Positions 1-6,445 of a stretch of DNA of 12,718 bases are shown in pieces. Below the pieces are notes generated by a model. The model had not been told where the DNA came from and did not search any database. It worked only from the letters and a program-made list of their open reading frames with translations. Origin of the DNA: Sporomusaceae bacterium (lineage in GTDB: Bacteria; Bacillota_C; Negativicutes; Sporomusales_B; UBA7701); the NCBI GenBank assembly GCA_022839045.1, contig JALHDI010000110.1, positions 1 through 12,718 on the forward strand, in the 5' to 3' direction. The position numbers and the translations under genes were made by a program. Position 1 is the first letter of the stretch, and each line of letters begins with the position of its first letter.

Positions 1-1
1 G

Positions 2-265
2 CCCGACATCAACATCCCCGCCACCACCGCCATGGAAACCCTCGACAAAAACGGCCGCATCATCGCCCTCCAGAGCGGCGCCAACGTCGTCATGCCCAAC
101 GTCACCGAAGGCGACTACCGCCGCCACTACGCCCTCTACCCCGGCAAAATATGCGTCGGCGACACCCCGGCCCAGTGCCGTTCCTGCATCACCGGCAAAA
201 TCACCGCCATCGGCCGCAAAATCTCACCCGGCCACGGCTTTAGGAACAAGTCAAAACCAGATTAA
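2..265 (+). CDS. hydE: [FeFe]-hydrogenase H-cluster radical SAM maturase HydE, C-terminal part
   Basis: This is the last 87 codons of a gene whose 5' end lies outside the window; the reading frame is open from base 2 to a TAA at 263-265. HydE is a radical SAM enzyme that helps build the dithiomethylamine-bridged 2Fe subcluster of [FeFe]-hydrogenase. The visible part matches the end of the HydE barrel: IPATTAM near the window start, then GANVVMPN, LYPGKIC and a closing IGRKISPGHG stretch. The N-terminal CX3CX2C cluster motif is not visible. The related biotin synthase-like/PylB proteins share part of this tail, so the assignment rests on the combination of PATTA, GANVVMPN and LYPGK motifs. cysK starts 51 nt downstream on the same strand with no clear terminator between them, so cotranscription is possible. 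Confidence 0.82.
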   Translation, partial: PDINIPATTAMETLDKNGRIIALQSGANVVMPNVTEGDYRRHYALYPGKICVGDTPAQCRSCITGKITAIGRKISPGHGFRNKSKPD

Positions 266-266
266 C

Positions 267-284
267 AGCAACGCCGCAGATGGG
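267..284 (-). repeat. 18-nt copy of the end of the intergenic repeat found at 3320
   Basis: The 18 bases just after the hydE stop are the exact reverse complement of 3320-3337 (CCCATCTGCGGCGTTGCT). Nothing else of the longer element at 3317-3468 is recognisable here, so this looks like a solitary end or remnant of the same dispersed repeat. Confidence 0.6.
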
Positions 285-316
285 GCGTTATCGCCAATCG
301 CAAGGAGGACATTCAC

Positions 317-1249
317 ATGACTATCGCCCGCTCCCTCACCGACCTCATCGGCAACACCCCCATCCTCGAACTGACCGGCTTCGCCCGCGCCGAGCGCCTT
401 CAGGCCCGCATCCTCGCCAAACTCGAATACTTCAACCCCCTCGGCAGCGTCAAAGACCGCGCCGCCCTCGCCATGATCGCCGCCGCCGAAGAGCGGGGCC
501 TCATCAATAAAGACACCCTCATCGTCGAACCCACCAGCGGCAACACCGGCGTCGGCCTTGCCTTCGTCGCCGCCGCCCGCGGCTACAAAATAACCCTCAC
601 CATGCCTGAAACCATGAGCCAGGAGCGGCGCAGCCTCCTCGAAGCCCTCGGCGCCCGCCTTGTCCTCACCCCCGGCCCCGAAGGCATGAAAGGGGCCATC
701 AGAAAAGCCGAGGAAATCGTCGCCGCCACCCCCAACGCCTACATGCCCCAGCAGTTCGAAAACCCCGCCAACCCCGCCGCCCACCGCCGCACCACCGCCG
801 AAGAAATCTGGCGGGACACCGGCGGCCACGTCGACATCTTCGTCGCCGGCGTCGGCACCGGCGGCACCATCACCGGCGTCGGCAGCGTCCTCAAAGAGCG
901 CAGCCCGTCCGTGCGCGTCGTCGCCGTCGAGCCTCACGACTCGCCCGTCCTCTCCGGCGGCAAGGCCGGACCTCACAAAATCCAGGGCATCGGCGCCGGC
1001 TTCGTCCCCAAAATCCTCGACACCGCCGTCATCGACGCCGTCGCCGCCGTCAAAGCCGACGACGCCTTCCGCACCGCCCGCGCCCTCGCCCGCACCGAAG
1101 GCCTCCTCGTCGGCATCTCCAGCGGCGCCGCCGCCTTCGCCGCCGCCGAACTCGCCCGCCGGCCCGAGAACGCCGGCAAAACCATCGTCGTCATCCTGCC
1201 CGACACCGGCGAACGCTACCTGTCCACAGAATTGTTCAGAGAGGAATAG
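317..1249 (+). CDS. cysK: Cysteine synthase A (O-acetylserine sulfhydrylase)
   Basis: 310 residues, the usual length for CysK. It makes L-cysteine from O-acetylserine and sulfide in the cytoplasm using pyridoxal phosphate. The PLP lysine is K46 in NPLGSVKDR. The substrate loop PTSGNTG is at 72-78, the phosphate-binding loop GTGGT at 180-184, KIQGIGAGF at 221-229, and GISSGAA at 266-272 precedes the closing [10 protein letters not shown]. All expected residues are present. An AAGGAGG site at 301-307 lies 9 nt before the ATG, which fixes the start. The gene follows hydE closely and ends at its own hairpin terminator. The sequence alone cannot separate CysK from CysM, but the length and the SGNTG and GIGAGF motifs favour the O-acetylserine/sulfide enzyme. 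Third codon positions are almost all C or G, as in most of the window. Confidence 0.95.
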   Translation: MTIARSLTDLIGNTPILELTGFARAERLQARILAKLEYFNPLGSVKDRAALAMIAAAEERGLINKDTLIVEPTSGNTGVGLAFVAAARGYKITLTMPETMSQERRSLLEALGARLVLTPGPEGMKGAIRKAEEIVAATPNAYMPQQFENPANPAAHRRTTAEEIWRDTGGHVDIFVAGVGTGGTITGVGSVLKERSPSVRVVAVEPHDSPVLSGGKAGPHKIQGIGAGFVPKILDTAVIDAVAAVKADDAFRTARALARTEGLLVGISSGAAAFAAAELARRPENAGKTIVVILPDTGERYLSTELFREE

Positions 1250-1264
1250 AGCCATAGACATCCC

Positions 1265-1291
1265 GGCCCGCGTCTTCGGCGCGGGCCTTTT
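1265..1291 (+). terminator. Intrinsic terminator after cysK
   Basis: Perfect 8-bp stem GGCCCGCG / CGCGGGCC (1265-1272 with 1280-1287), a 7-nt TCTTCGG loop, then TTTT. It lies 15 nt after the cysK stop. Confidence 0.8.
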
Positions 1292-1392
1292 CGTTCCTCC
1301 GGCAGGAAAACCCGCCGCCCGCCTGGAAGTATTACAACCGACCACTTTCGGCACAACTCTCACGCTGCCCGAAAAACAAGGAGCCCCAACCC

Positions 1393-2568
1393 ATGCCCGT
1401 ACCAGCAACCGGCCCCCTCTGGACGAAAAACTTCATCGCCCTCTCCTTCTCCAACGCCCTGCTCTTTTCGGGCTTCCACCTCCTCGTCCCCGTCCTGCCC
1501 GTATTCATCGCCGACCACGGCGGGAACGACGCCCAGATAGGCCTCGTCATGGGCAGCTTCACCTTCTCGGCCATCCTGATCCGCCTCTTCACCGAAGCCG
1601 GCATCAGGCGGCTGGGCAAAGTACCCTTCCTGCTCCTCGGCATGTTCATCTGCCTGCTGGCGACCGCCGTCTACTACTGGGCCGACAGCGTCGGCCTCGC
1701 CCTCGCCGTCCGCTTGCTCCACGGCCTCGGCTTCGGCATCGCCACCACCATGTACGCCACCCTCGTCGCCGACATCATCCCCGGCGCGCGCCGGGGCGAA
1801 GGCATGGGCTACTTCGGCCTCGGCACCACCGTCATGATGGCCGCCGCGCCGGCGCTCGGCGTCTGGCTCGTCGCCGGCTACGGCTTCGGCGTCCTCTTCG
1901 CCGTCGCCACCCTAGGCCAAATAGTCGCCATCCTGGGGATGGGCTTCTTCTCCCCCGGCGCCCCCGGTCCCGCGAAAAAACCCGGCCAAGGCGCCGCGCT
2001 CTCCTTCCTCGACCGCGTCATCGAGCGCCAAGCCGCCTTCCCCGCCTTCCTCAGCCTGCTCACCGGCATCTGCGTCGGCGGCGTGCTCAGCTTCGTCACC
2101 CTCCTCGCCAAGCAGGCCAACCTCGCCACCGTCGGCTACTTCTTCCTCGTCGCCACCTCGTTCATCTTCCTCTCGCGGCTCTTCATCGGCCGCATCTTCG
2201 ACCGCAAAGGCCCCGCCTGGGTCATTCTCCCCGGCGCCGTCTCCCTCCTGATCGGCCAGCTCGTCCTCTCCCAGGTCGGCACCACCGCCGTCCTGCTCAC
2301 CGCGGCCGTCTTCCACGGCCTCGGCATCGGCATTCTCTTCCCCTCCCTCCAGACCTGGATGATCAGCATCGTCGCCCCCGCCCGGCGGGGCATCGTCAAC
2401 GCCACCTTCTTCAACTTTCTCGACCTCGGCGTCGGCGGCGGCGCCGTCCTCCTCGGCTTCGTCGCCGCAGCGGGCGGCTATTCCGCTGTCTACCTCACCG
2501 CCGCCACCGTCATGGGCGTGTTCATAGCCGTTTATATTGCCTACCTCCTAAAAAGAAGCCGTCGATAA
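1393..2568 (+). CDS. Major facilitator superfamily (MFS) transporter
   Basis: 391 residues with about twelve hydrophobic segments, the standard size of a 12-TM MFS permease in the inner membrane. MFS signatures are visible. The loop-2 motif region runs through GLVMGSFTFSAILIRL (50-65) into the basic IRRLGK. RLLHGLGFGIATT (107-119) is the TM4 motif-B type, where the Arg is usually important for proton coupling. The motif-C-like glycine-rich helix spans about 138-156. A second loop motif, GRIFDRKGP, lies between TM8 and TM9. The family is consistent with drug or small-metabolite export, but the substrate cannot be read from the sequence. An AAGGAG site at 1378-1383 lies 9 nt before the ATG. The gene appears monocistronic, with hairpin terminators on both sides. 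Confidence 0.9.
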   Translation: MPVPATGPLWTKNFIALSFSNALLFSGFHLLVPVLPVFIADHGGNDAQIGLVMGSFTFSAILIRLFTEAGIRRLGKVPFLLLGMFICLLATAVYYWADSVGLALAVRLLHGLGFGIATTMYATLVADIIPGARRGEGMGYFGLGTTVMMAAAPALGVWLVAGYGFGVLFAVATLGQIVAILGMGFFSPGAPGPAKKPGQGAALSFLDRVIERQAAFPAFLSLLTGICVGGVLSFVTLLAKQANLATVGYFFLVATSFIFLSRLFIGRIFDRKGPAWVILPGAVSLLIGQLVLSQVGTTAVLLTAAVFHGLGIGILFPSLQTWMISIVAPARRGIVNATFFNFLDLGVGGGAVLLGFVAAAGGYSAVYLTAATVMGVFIAVYIAYLLKRSRR

Positions 2569-2605
2569 AGCTCCTCCATAAACATACTGCCGCAACGTCA
2601 CCAAG

Positions 2606-2646
2606 CCCCCGCCGCAGGCGCTCCGCCCCGGCGGGGGATCATTTTT
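2606..2646 (+). terminator. Intrinsic terminator after the MFS gene
   Basis: Perfect 9-bp stem CCCCCGCCG / CGGCGGGGG (2606-2614 with 2629-2637), then ATCA and five T (2642-2646). It sits 37 nt after the MFS stop. The T-run is offset by 4 nt from the stem, so efficiency is uncertain. Confidence 0.65.
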
Positions 2647-2724
2647 CCCTCTTTGTCCCGAATTATGCTCATAACACGGGCGGCTGGCGCGTAGACTTGT
2701 ACGGAAAAAACATGGAGGTGAAAC

Positions 2725-3303
2725 ATGAAAAAACTCGTCATCATCATGGCCGCAGTATTGCTCCTGACGGTCGCACCTGTCTGCGCCAGTCCGCTGGAAG
2801 ACCTCTCCTCCGGTCGCTGGGCGATCGACCTGAACTGGAAACCCTACTCCTTCTCCGGCGGCCACGCCAGCGAATTCGGCGTCACTGCCGGGCTCGGCGG
2901 CGACTGGGCCCTCGCTTTCCGGCAGATAAACTTCGACACCGGCGGCCACACGCGGGACTACGGGGTGCACAACCGGGAAATCAACCTCATCCGCAAACTC
3001 GGCGACGGGCTCCAGCTCTACGCCGGCCACTCCCGCACCGGCGGCGGCGCCGGGATATCCGCCAAGAATGTCGTCCAGGTCGGCGTCATCGCCGCCCGCA
3101 AACTGGGCGACCGCTTCACCCTCTACACCATCCTCGGCGGCGGCAAAAACGTCGCCAACGTCGAATTCGGCCTCTCCTACCGGCTCAAGCCCCACCTCGA
3201 GCTGAACTCCACCTACCGGCACCTTACCGTCGAACATATCGGGGATAGGGCGAGCCGCCACAATTACCGCGGCTTCGGCCTTGGCCTTACCTGGAAACTA
3301 TAG
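2725..3303 (+). CDS. Exported protein, probable outer-membrane beta-barrel (hypothetical)
   Basis: 192 residues. The N-terminus is a clear Sec signal peptide: MKK, a hydrophobic core (LVIIMAAVLLLTVAPV), and a likely signal peptidase I site after CAS, around residue 22. The mature part has no hydrophobic helix. It is built of alternating short beta-type strands rich in Gly, Tyr, Phe and Trp (EFGVTAGLGGDWALAF, YTILGGGKN, NVEFGLSYRLK). It ends in GFGLGLTWKL, resembling the C-terminal strand of an outer-membrane barrel, although the last residue is Leu rather than Phe or Trp. At this size an 8-stranded barrel is plausible. This would fit a diderm Firmicute. GGAGGTG at 2714-2720 is 4 nt before the ATG. 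I do not recognise a characterised homologue; the function is unknown and the barrel call is an inference from strand pattern. Confidence 0.7.
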   Translation: MKKLVIIMAAVLLLTVAPVCASPLEDLSSGRWAIDLNWKPYSFSGGHASEFGVTAGLGGDWALAFRQINFDTGGHTRDYGVHNREINLIRKLGDGLQLYAGHSRTGGGAGISAKNVVQVGVIAARKLGDRFTLYTILGGGKNVANVEFGLSYRLKPHLELNSTYRHLTVEHIGDRASRHNYRGFGLGLTWKL

Positions 3304-3316
3304 CGGACGCCCATAA

Positions 3317-3468
3317 GCGCCCATCTGCGGCGTTGCTCCTCGGCTGCCATCCTCAGCGTACGTTCTGTACGCGCGATGCTGTTAAACCGATCCTGTGCAA
3401 ACAACACATATAAACGTTGTCGCGGAGGAAACGGTGGTGTCAGCCTCCGGTGCGCCTTGCATCTGGGC
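3317..3468 (+). repeat. Palindromic intergenic repeat element, about 150 bp
   Basis: The ends are imperfect inverted repeats: GCGCCCATCTGCGGCG at the left and GCGCCTTGCATCTGGGC at the right (3452-3468). Written in the same sense they share GCCCA, TGC and GGCG blocks. The middle holds a perfect hairpin GCGTAC / GTACGC (3356-3361 with 3367-3372), extended on both sides by CATC/GATG. It has no coding potential. The left end recurs exactly, inverted, at 267-284, so this is a dispersed element rather than unique spacer. Its end-to-end palindromic form suggests a REP- or MITE-like sequence, but no target-site duplication was found. Confidence 0.55.
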
Positions 3469-3531
3469 ACTTCTGAACGTCCGTTCGCCGATAGAGACGG
3501 CACTTCTGAACGGCCGCTCGGGCACAATAAG
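3466..3531 (+). repeat. Two imperfect tandem units of 33 bp
   Basis: GGCACTTCTGAACG occurs at 3466-3479 and again at 3499-3512, exactly 33 bp apart. The following bases are also similar (TCCGTTCGCC and GCCGCTCGGG). The units abut the right end of the palindromic element and may belong to it. Confidence 0.5.
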
Positions 3532-3540
3532 CGCGCACGA

Positions 3541-3569
3541 AAAGCGGCCCGGACACACCGGGCCGCTTT
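3541..3569 (-). terminator. Bidirectional intrinsic terminator between convergent genes
   Basis: Perfect 12-bp stem AAAGCGGCCCGG / CCGGGCCGCTTT around an ACACA loop. Read on the minus strand it ends CCGCTTTT and would terminate the L,D-transpeptidase operon, which stops at 3640. Read on the plus strand it ends CCGCTTTCCCTTTT and could stop transcripts from the barrel-like gene. Confidence 0.8.
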
Positions 3570-3639
3570 CCCTTTTCCCGACAAAAAACATCCTATTTCC
3601 CGGGCAATCATCACCGCTCGTGCCGTATAATCCGGCTTC

Positions 3640-4341
3640 TCACGGCTTCATCCCCAGCGCTCCGTTCTCCTCCAGGCCGCGATCCCGCTGGAACCTCTTC
3701 ACCGCCTCCTCGGTCACCAGACCGTAGATGCCGTCCGCCCGGCTGTCCAGATACCCCAGCTCCTTCAACTTCAACTGCACCAGCACCACATCCGGGCCCA
3801 CCGTCTGATACTTCAGCACCCGGCTCACTTTCGTCCGGCCGCCCTCGATCATCACCGGCGTCCCGATCCGCACCCATTCGAACAACTCTTCCACGTCCCG
3901 GTTGCGCATCCGGATGCACCCGTGGCTGGCGAAACTGCCGATCGACCACGGCTTATTCGTCCCGTGGATGCCGTACGTCCCCCACGGCACGTTCAGCCCC
4001 ATCCAGCGCGTCCCGAACCCCGTCCCCCAGTTGTAATCCTTCCAGACCACCTTCCACTCCCCGAACGGCGTCGGCGTCTTGCTCTTCCCGACCGCCACGC
4101 GGTAAGTCTTGTGAACCTGGCCGTCGGCGTAAACCTCCAGCGTCCGCTTCACCACGTTGATCTTCAGGCTCACCGCCCCGTCGGGCGGGCTCGTCGGCTG
4201 CCCCGGCGCGGCCGCCAGCTCCAACTCGTCGGTGTAATCGGCCACGGTGAAGCTCACCGCCAGCACCGCCAGCACCAGGCCCGCAAACGCCCAGTACAGC
4301 GTCCGCCGCCGCCAGACCCCGCCGCTCATCCGCATCCTCAT
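3640..4341 (-). CDS. Membrane-anchored L,D-transpeptidase (YkuD) with peptidoglycan-binding domain
   Basis: 233 residues. A basic N-terminus is followed by one hydrophobic helix (about 15-34), so the enzyme is anchored and faces the cell wall. The YkuD domain spans about 57-166 and has the full catalytic set: HGTNKPWSIGSFASHGCIRM starts at H126, with the nucleophile C142 in SHGCIRM and conserved H140 and R144. Such enzymes form 3-3 peptide crosslinks, attach lipoproteins or exchange D-amino acids. A PG_binding_1-type repeat follows (about 180-225: VQLKLKELGYL, DGIYG, TEEAVKRFQ); its end is slightly short. The start is ambiguous among ATG codons at 4341, 4335 and 4329; the purine-rich GGTGGAAGG upstream fits any of them. 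The gene begins 15 nt after the stop of the hydrolase gene and is probably cotranscribed with it. Confidence 0.9.
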   Translation of the reverse strand: MRMRMSGGVWRRRTLYWAFAGLVLAVLAVSFTVADYTDELELAAAPGQPTSPPDGAVSLKINVVKRTLEVYADGQVHKTYRVAVGKSKTPTPFGEWKVVWKDYNWGTGFGTRWMGLNVPWGTYGIHGTNKPWSIGSFASHGCIRMRNRDVEELFEWVRIGTPVMIEGGRTKVSRVLKYQTVGPDVVLVQLKLKELGYLDSRADGIYGLVTEEAVKRFQRDRGLEENGALGMKP

Positions 4342-4356
4342 CCTTCCACCCCCATC

Positions 4357-5067
4357 CTAGCCGCGCCTGGCGGCCTCAGTCACCAGCCAGCGGAACAACT
4401 CCAGCATCACCGGCTGGCTGCCCAGCATATCCTCCGGATGCCACTGCACCGCCAGCAGCAGCCCCGTCGTCCCCTCCACCGCCTCCACCACGCCGTCCGC
4501 CGTCCGGCCGCACACCGCCAGCCCCGGCGCCACCTCATCGATCGCCTGGTGGTGGAAACTGTTCGTCCGCACCTTTTCCCGCCGCAGCACGCGGTGCAGC
4601 AGCGTCCCCGCCTTCACCGCCACCGCATGCCCCGCCACCTCGCCGCGGCTCTCCTGCCAATGCTGCAGCCCGCCCGCCCGGCCGCGCAGATCCTGGTGCA
4701 GCGTCCCGCCCAAGGCCACGTTCGCCGCCTGCAAGCCCCGGCAGATCCCCAGCACCGGCCGGCCTAAAGCTCCCGCCGCCCTCACCAGCGCCACCTCATA
4801 CTCGTCCCGCTCCGGCCACACCCGCCCCAGGCCCGGCAGCGGCTCGGCCCCGTACAGCCAGGGATCGACATCCCCGCCCCCGGTCAACACCACCCCGTCC
4901 ACCATCGCCAGGTGGCAGCCCGCCTGCGCAGCGCCGCCGGTGAACGGCAGCACCACCGGGCAGCCGCCGGCCTGCGCAACCGCCCGCACATACGCCCCGC
5001 CGGCGAACAACCGCTCCTCGCCGTCGGCCCAGATGCTCGCCGCAATGCCGATAACCGGTTTATTCAT
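4357..5067 (-). CDS. Gamma-glutamyl-gamma-aminobutyrate hydrolase family protein (peptidase C26, PuuD-like)
   Basis: 236 residues from the chosen start. It is a class-I glutamine amidotransferase-fold hydrolase, predicted to cleave a gamma-glutamyl amide in the cytoplasm. The nucleophile is C109 in GICRG, and the His-Glu pair is H210 and E212 in QWHPE. The family signature LTGGGDVDP is at about 61-69, and NSFHHQAI supplies the usual substrate-side histidines. An in-frame ATG 30 nt upstream (5097) exists, but the start at 5067 has a G-rich ribosome site (GGTGGGGGG, 5074-5082) at good spacing and begins with the expected MNKPVIGI strand. The substrate could be gamma-Glu-GABA or another gamma-glutamyl compound. 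Pairing with an L,D-transpeptidase suggests, but does not prove, a role with cell-wall-derived gamma-glutamyl peptides. Confidence 0.87.
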   Translation of the reverse strand: MNKPVIGIAASIWADGEERLFAGGAYVRAVAQAGGCPVVLPFTGGAAQAGCHLAMVDGVVLTGGGDVDPWLYGAEPLPGLGRVWPERDEYEVALVRAAGALGRPVLGICRGLQAANVALGGTLHQDLRGRAGGLQHWQESRGEVAGHAVAVKAGTLLHRVLRREKVRTNSFHHQAIDEVAPGLAVCGRTADGVVEAVEGTTGLLLAVQWHPEDMLGSQPVMLELFRWLVTEAARRG

Positions 5068-5235
5068 CGCCGTCCCCCCACCGTGCGCCGCCTTCATCAG
5101 CGGCCCGGCCGCTGCTAAAAATATATGACGGCGCTACGGTAAAATTCCCTGCAACGTAACTCCCGTTCCGGGCGACCCTTCCCAAGGCAACTGTTGCCAC
5201 GAACTCGCCGGCAGGACCAGCGCCTCGTCGTCGTA

Positions 5236-5269
5236 TAAAAAGCGAACCGGCCAATCCTGGCCGGTTCGC
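5236..5269 (-). terminator. Intrinsic terminator after the ABM-domain gene
   Basis: On the minus strand a perfect 12-bp stem GCGAACCGGCCA / TGGCCGGTTCGC (5258-5269 with 5242-5253) encloses a 4-nt loop and is followed by TTTTT. It lies 34 nt past the stop of the ABM-domain gene. The rest of 5068-5303 is leader DNA of the hydrolase operon; no convincing gene is seen there. Confidence 0.9.
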
Positions 5270-5303
5270 AACCGTTGATAAACGCCCTGGCTTATCCCGT
5301 GGG

Positions 5304-5618
5304 CTATTGCCCGCAGTTCCCGTAAGTCAGCGTATAATGCCGCGCGAAATCGTCGAAGTCCGCCAGCGCCGCCTGCGCGGCCGGCTCCACCACCGCCGTC
5401 TCCGCATCCGCGCCCGCGAACGCGCGGATCGCGTCCAGCGACTCCCACATCGTCACCGCCAGGAACTCCACCCCCGCGGCCGTCTCCCGCTGCAGCAGAT
5501 ACGCCCCCTTATGTCCCGCGATCTCCTTCAACTCCGGGAAAACCTTCCCCGTCACGTGCCGGTAATACGCGGGCGCGTTCTCCTGCGTCGCCTGTCCGCG
5601 CCAAATCCGCACCACCAT
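5304..5618 (-). CDS. Antibiotic biosynthesis monooxygenase (ABM)-domain protein
   Basis: 104 residues, a single small alpha/beta domain of the dimeric alpha-beta barrel type. It opens with VVRIWRGQA, then NAPAYYRHV and PELKEIAGHKGAYLLQR. The middle is VEFLAVTMWESLDAIRAFAG, the typical strand and helix of ABM and related heme-degrading or stress proteins, and the tail is FARHYTL. No dedicated cofactor motif is visible, and many family members have no assigned reaction, so the substrate is unknown. The ATG at 5618 is chosen over one 21 nt upstream because AGGAGGG (5626-5632) lies 7 nt before it. The gene has its own promoter and terminator and so is monocistronic. Confidence 0.82.
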   Translation of the reverse strand: MVVRIWRGQATQENAPAYYRHVTGKVFPELKEIAGHKGAYLLQRETAAGVEFLAVTMWESLDAIRAFAGADAETAVVEPAAQAALADFDDFARHYTLTYGNCGQ

Positions 5619-5650
5619 CGCCGATCCCTCCTGACACATTTCTTACTAAC

Positions 5651-5679
5651 AGCATACGTCATTGGCAAAAAACGGTCAA
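5651..5679 (-). promoter_or_regulatory. Sigma-70 type promoter for the ABM-domain gene
   Basis: Minus strand TTGACC (5674-5679), a 17-nt spacer, then TATGCT (5651-5656). This is five of six and four of six matches to consensus. It would start a leader of roughly 25 nt before the ATG at 5618. Confidence 0.65.
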
Positions 5680-5779
5680 GCGGGGCTGCCGCCGCCTCCC
5701 CGCGCCGGCAGGAATCCGCCCCGCCGCCGAGAAAAGCATAAGAATATAGTTCATGAAAAACAGGGGAGGAGAAAACCCC

Positions 5780-6445
5780 ATGAGCAAAACCGTCATCGCC
5801 GTCAACGGCAGCCCCCGCAAAACCTGGAACACCGCCACCCTGCTCGCCGCGGCCCTCGAAGGCGCCGCCGCCCAGGGGGCTGCCACCGAGCTCGTCCACC
5901 TCTACGACCTCGACTACAAAGGCTGCCGCAGCTGCTTCGCCTGCAAACTCAAGGGCGGCCCCGGCTACGGCCGCTGCGCCGTCCGCGACGGCCTCGCCCC
6001 CCTCCTCGAAAAGATCGCCTCCGCCGACGCCCTCATCCTCGGCTCGCCCGTCTACTTCGGCTCCGTCACCGGCGAAATGCGCTCCTTCCTCGAGCGCCTG
6101 CTCTTCCCCTACCTCATGTACGTCGCCGGCGACAAGCGCACCCTCTTCCCCCGCAGCCTGCCCACCGCCTTCATCTACACCATGAACGTCGACGAAGCGC
6201 ACCTCAAAGAAATGGGCTGGGACAAACACCTCGCCAACAACGCCCGCGTCCTCGCCATGATCTTCGACGCCCACGAAGCGCTGTTCGCCTACGACACCCT
6301 CCAGTTCGACGATTACAGCCGCTACCACGCCCCGATGTTCGACCCCGCCGCCAAGGCCAGGAGCAGGGCCGAAGCCTTCCCGCGCGACTGCGCCGACGCC
6401 TACAACCTCGGCGCCCGCCTCGCCGCCGGGGAGGACGCGTCGTGA
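5780..6445 (+). CDS. Flavodoxin-fold NAD(P)H-dependent oxidoreductase (FMN reductase family)
   Basis: 221 residues. The N-terminus VIAVNGSPRKTWNTATLL (5-22) is the classic FMN-phosphate loop of the NADPH-dependent FMN reductase/flavodoxin-like family. GSPVYFGSVTGEMRSFLER in the middle is the second flavin-contact loop. Four cysteines lie at 49, 52, 55 and 66 (KGCRSCFACK ... GRC). This resembles the cysteine cluster of iron-sulfur flavoproteins, but it is also common in plain oxidoreductases of this family, so a 4Fe-4S cluster is possible, not shown. An ATG 27 nt upstream is in frame, but GGGGAGGAG at 5763-5771 lies 8 nt before the ATG at 5780, which decides the start. The stop codon overlaps the GTG start of the next gene, so the two are translationally coupled. 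The substrate is unknown. Confidence 0.87.
   Translation: MSKTVIAVNGSPRKTWNTATLLAAALEGAAAQGAATELVHLYDLDYKGCRSCFACKLKGGPGYGRCAVRDGLAPLLEKIASADALILGSPVYFGSVTGEMRSFLERLLFPYLMYVAGDKRTLFPRSLPTAFIYTMNVDEAHLKEMGWDKHLANNARVLAMIFDAHEALFAYDTLQFDDYSRYHAPMFDPAAKARSRAEAFPRDCADAYNLGARLAAGEDAS

Larger units (their letters stand above)
3304..3639. other. Gene-free stretch with repeat element and bidirectional hairpin
   Basis: 336 bp between the convergent barrel-like gene and L,D-transpeptidase gene. Short open frames exist on both strands, but none has a ribosome site, family resemblance or the strong third-position bias of the neighbours. The stretch holds the palindromic repeat element (3317-3468), a two-unit tandem repeat (3466-3531) and a strong terminator hairpin (3541-3569). 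Confidence 0.7.

Noticed and set aside
251..1408. Long minus-strand open frame (385 codons) opposite cysK
   Set aside because: Gly/Ala/Asp-rich, low-complexity antisense shadow caused by the C-ending codons of cysK; no ribosome site or family motif.
3376..3727. Short open frames on both strands in the 3304-3639 spacer
   Set aside because: They run through the repeat element and terminator hairpin, lack ribosome sites, and show no codon bias like the neighbours.
5134..5303. Possible extra coding sequence between the hydrolase and ABM-domain genes on the minus strand
   Set aside because: The open frame reads through a strong intrinsic terminator and overlaps the ABM gene in another frame; no family resemblance.
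5552..6328. Minus-strand open frame of 258 codons opposite the flavodoxin-fold gene
   Set aside because: Val/Glu/Gly-rich antisense shadow; it also runs across the ABM promoter region without a start signal.
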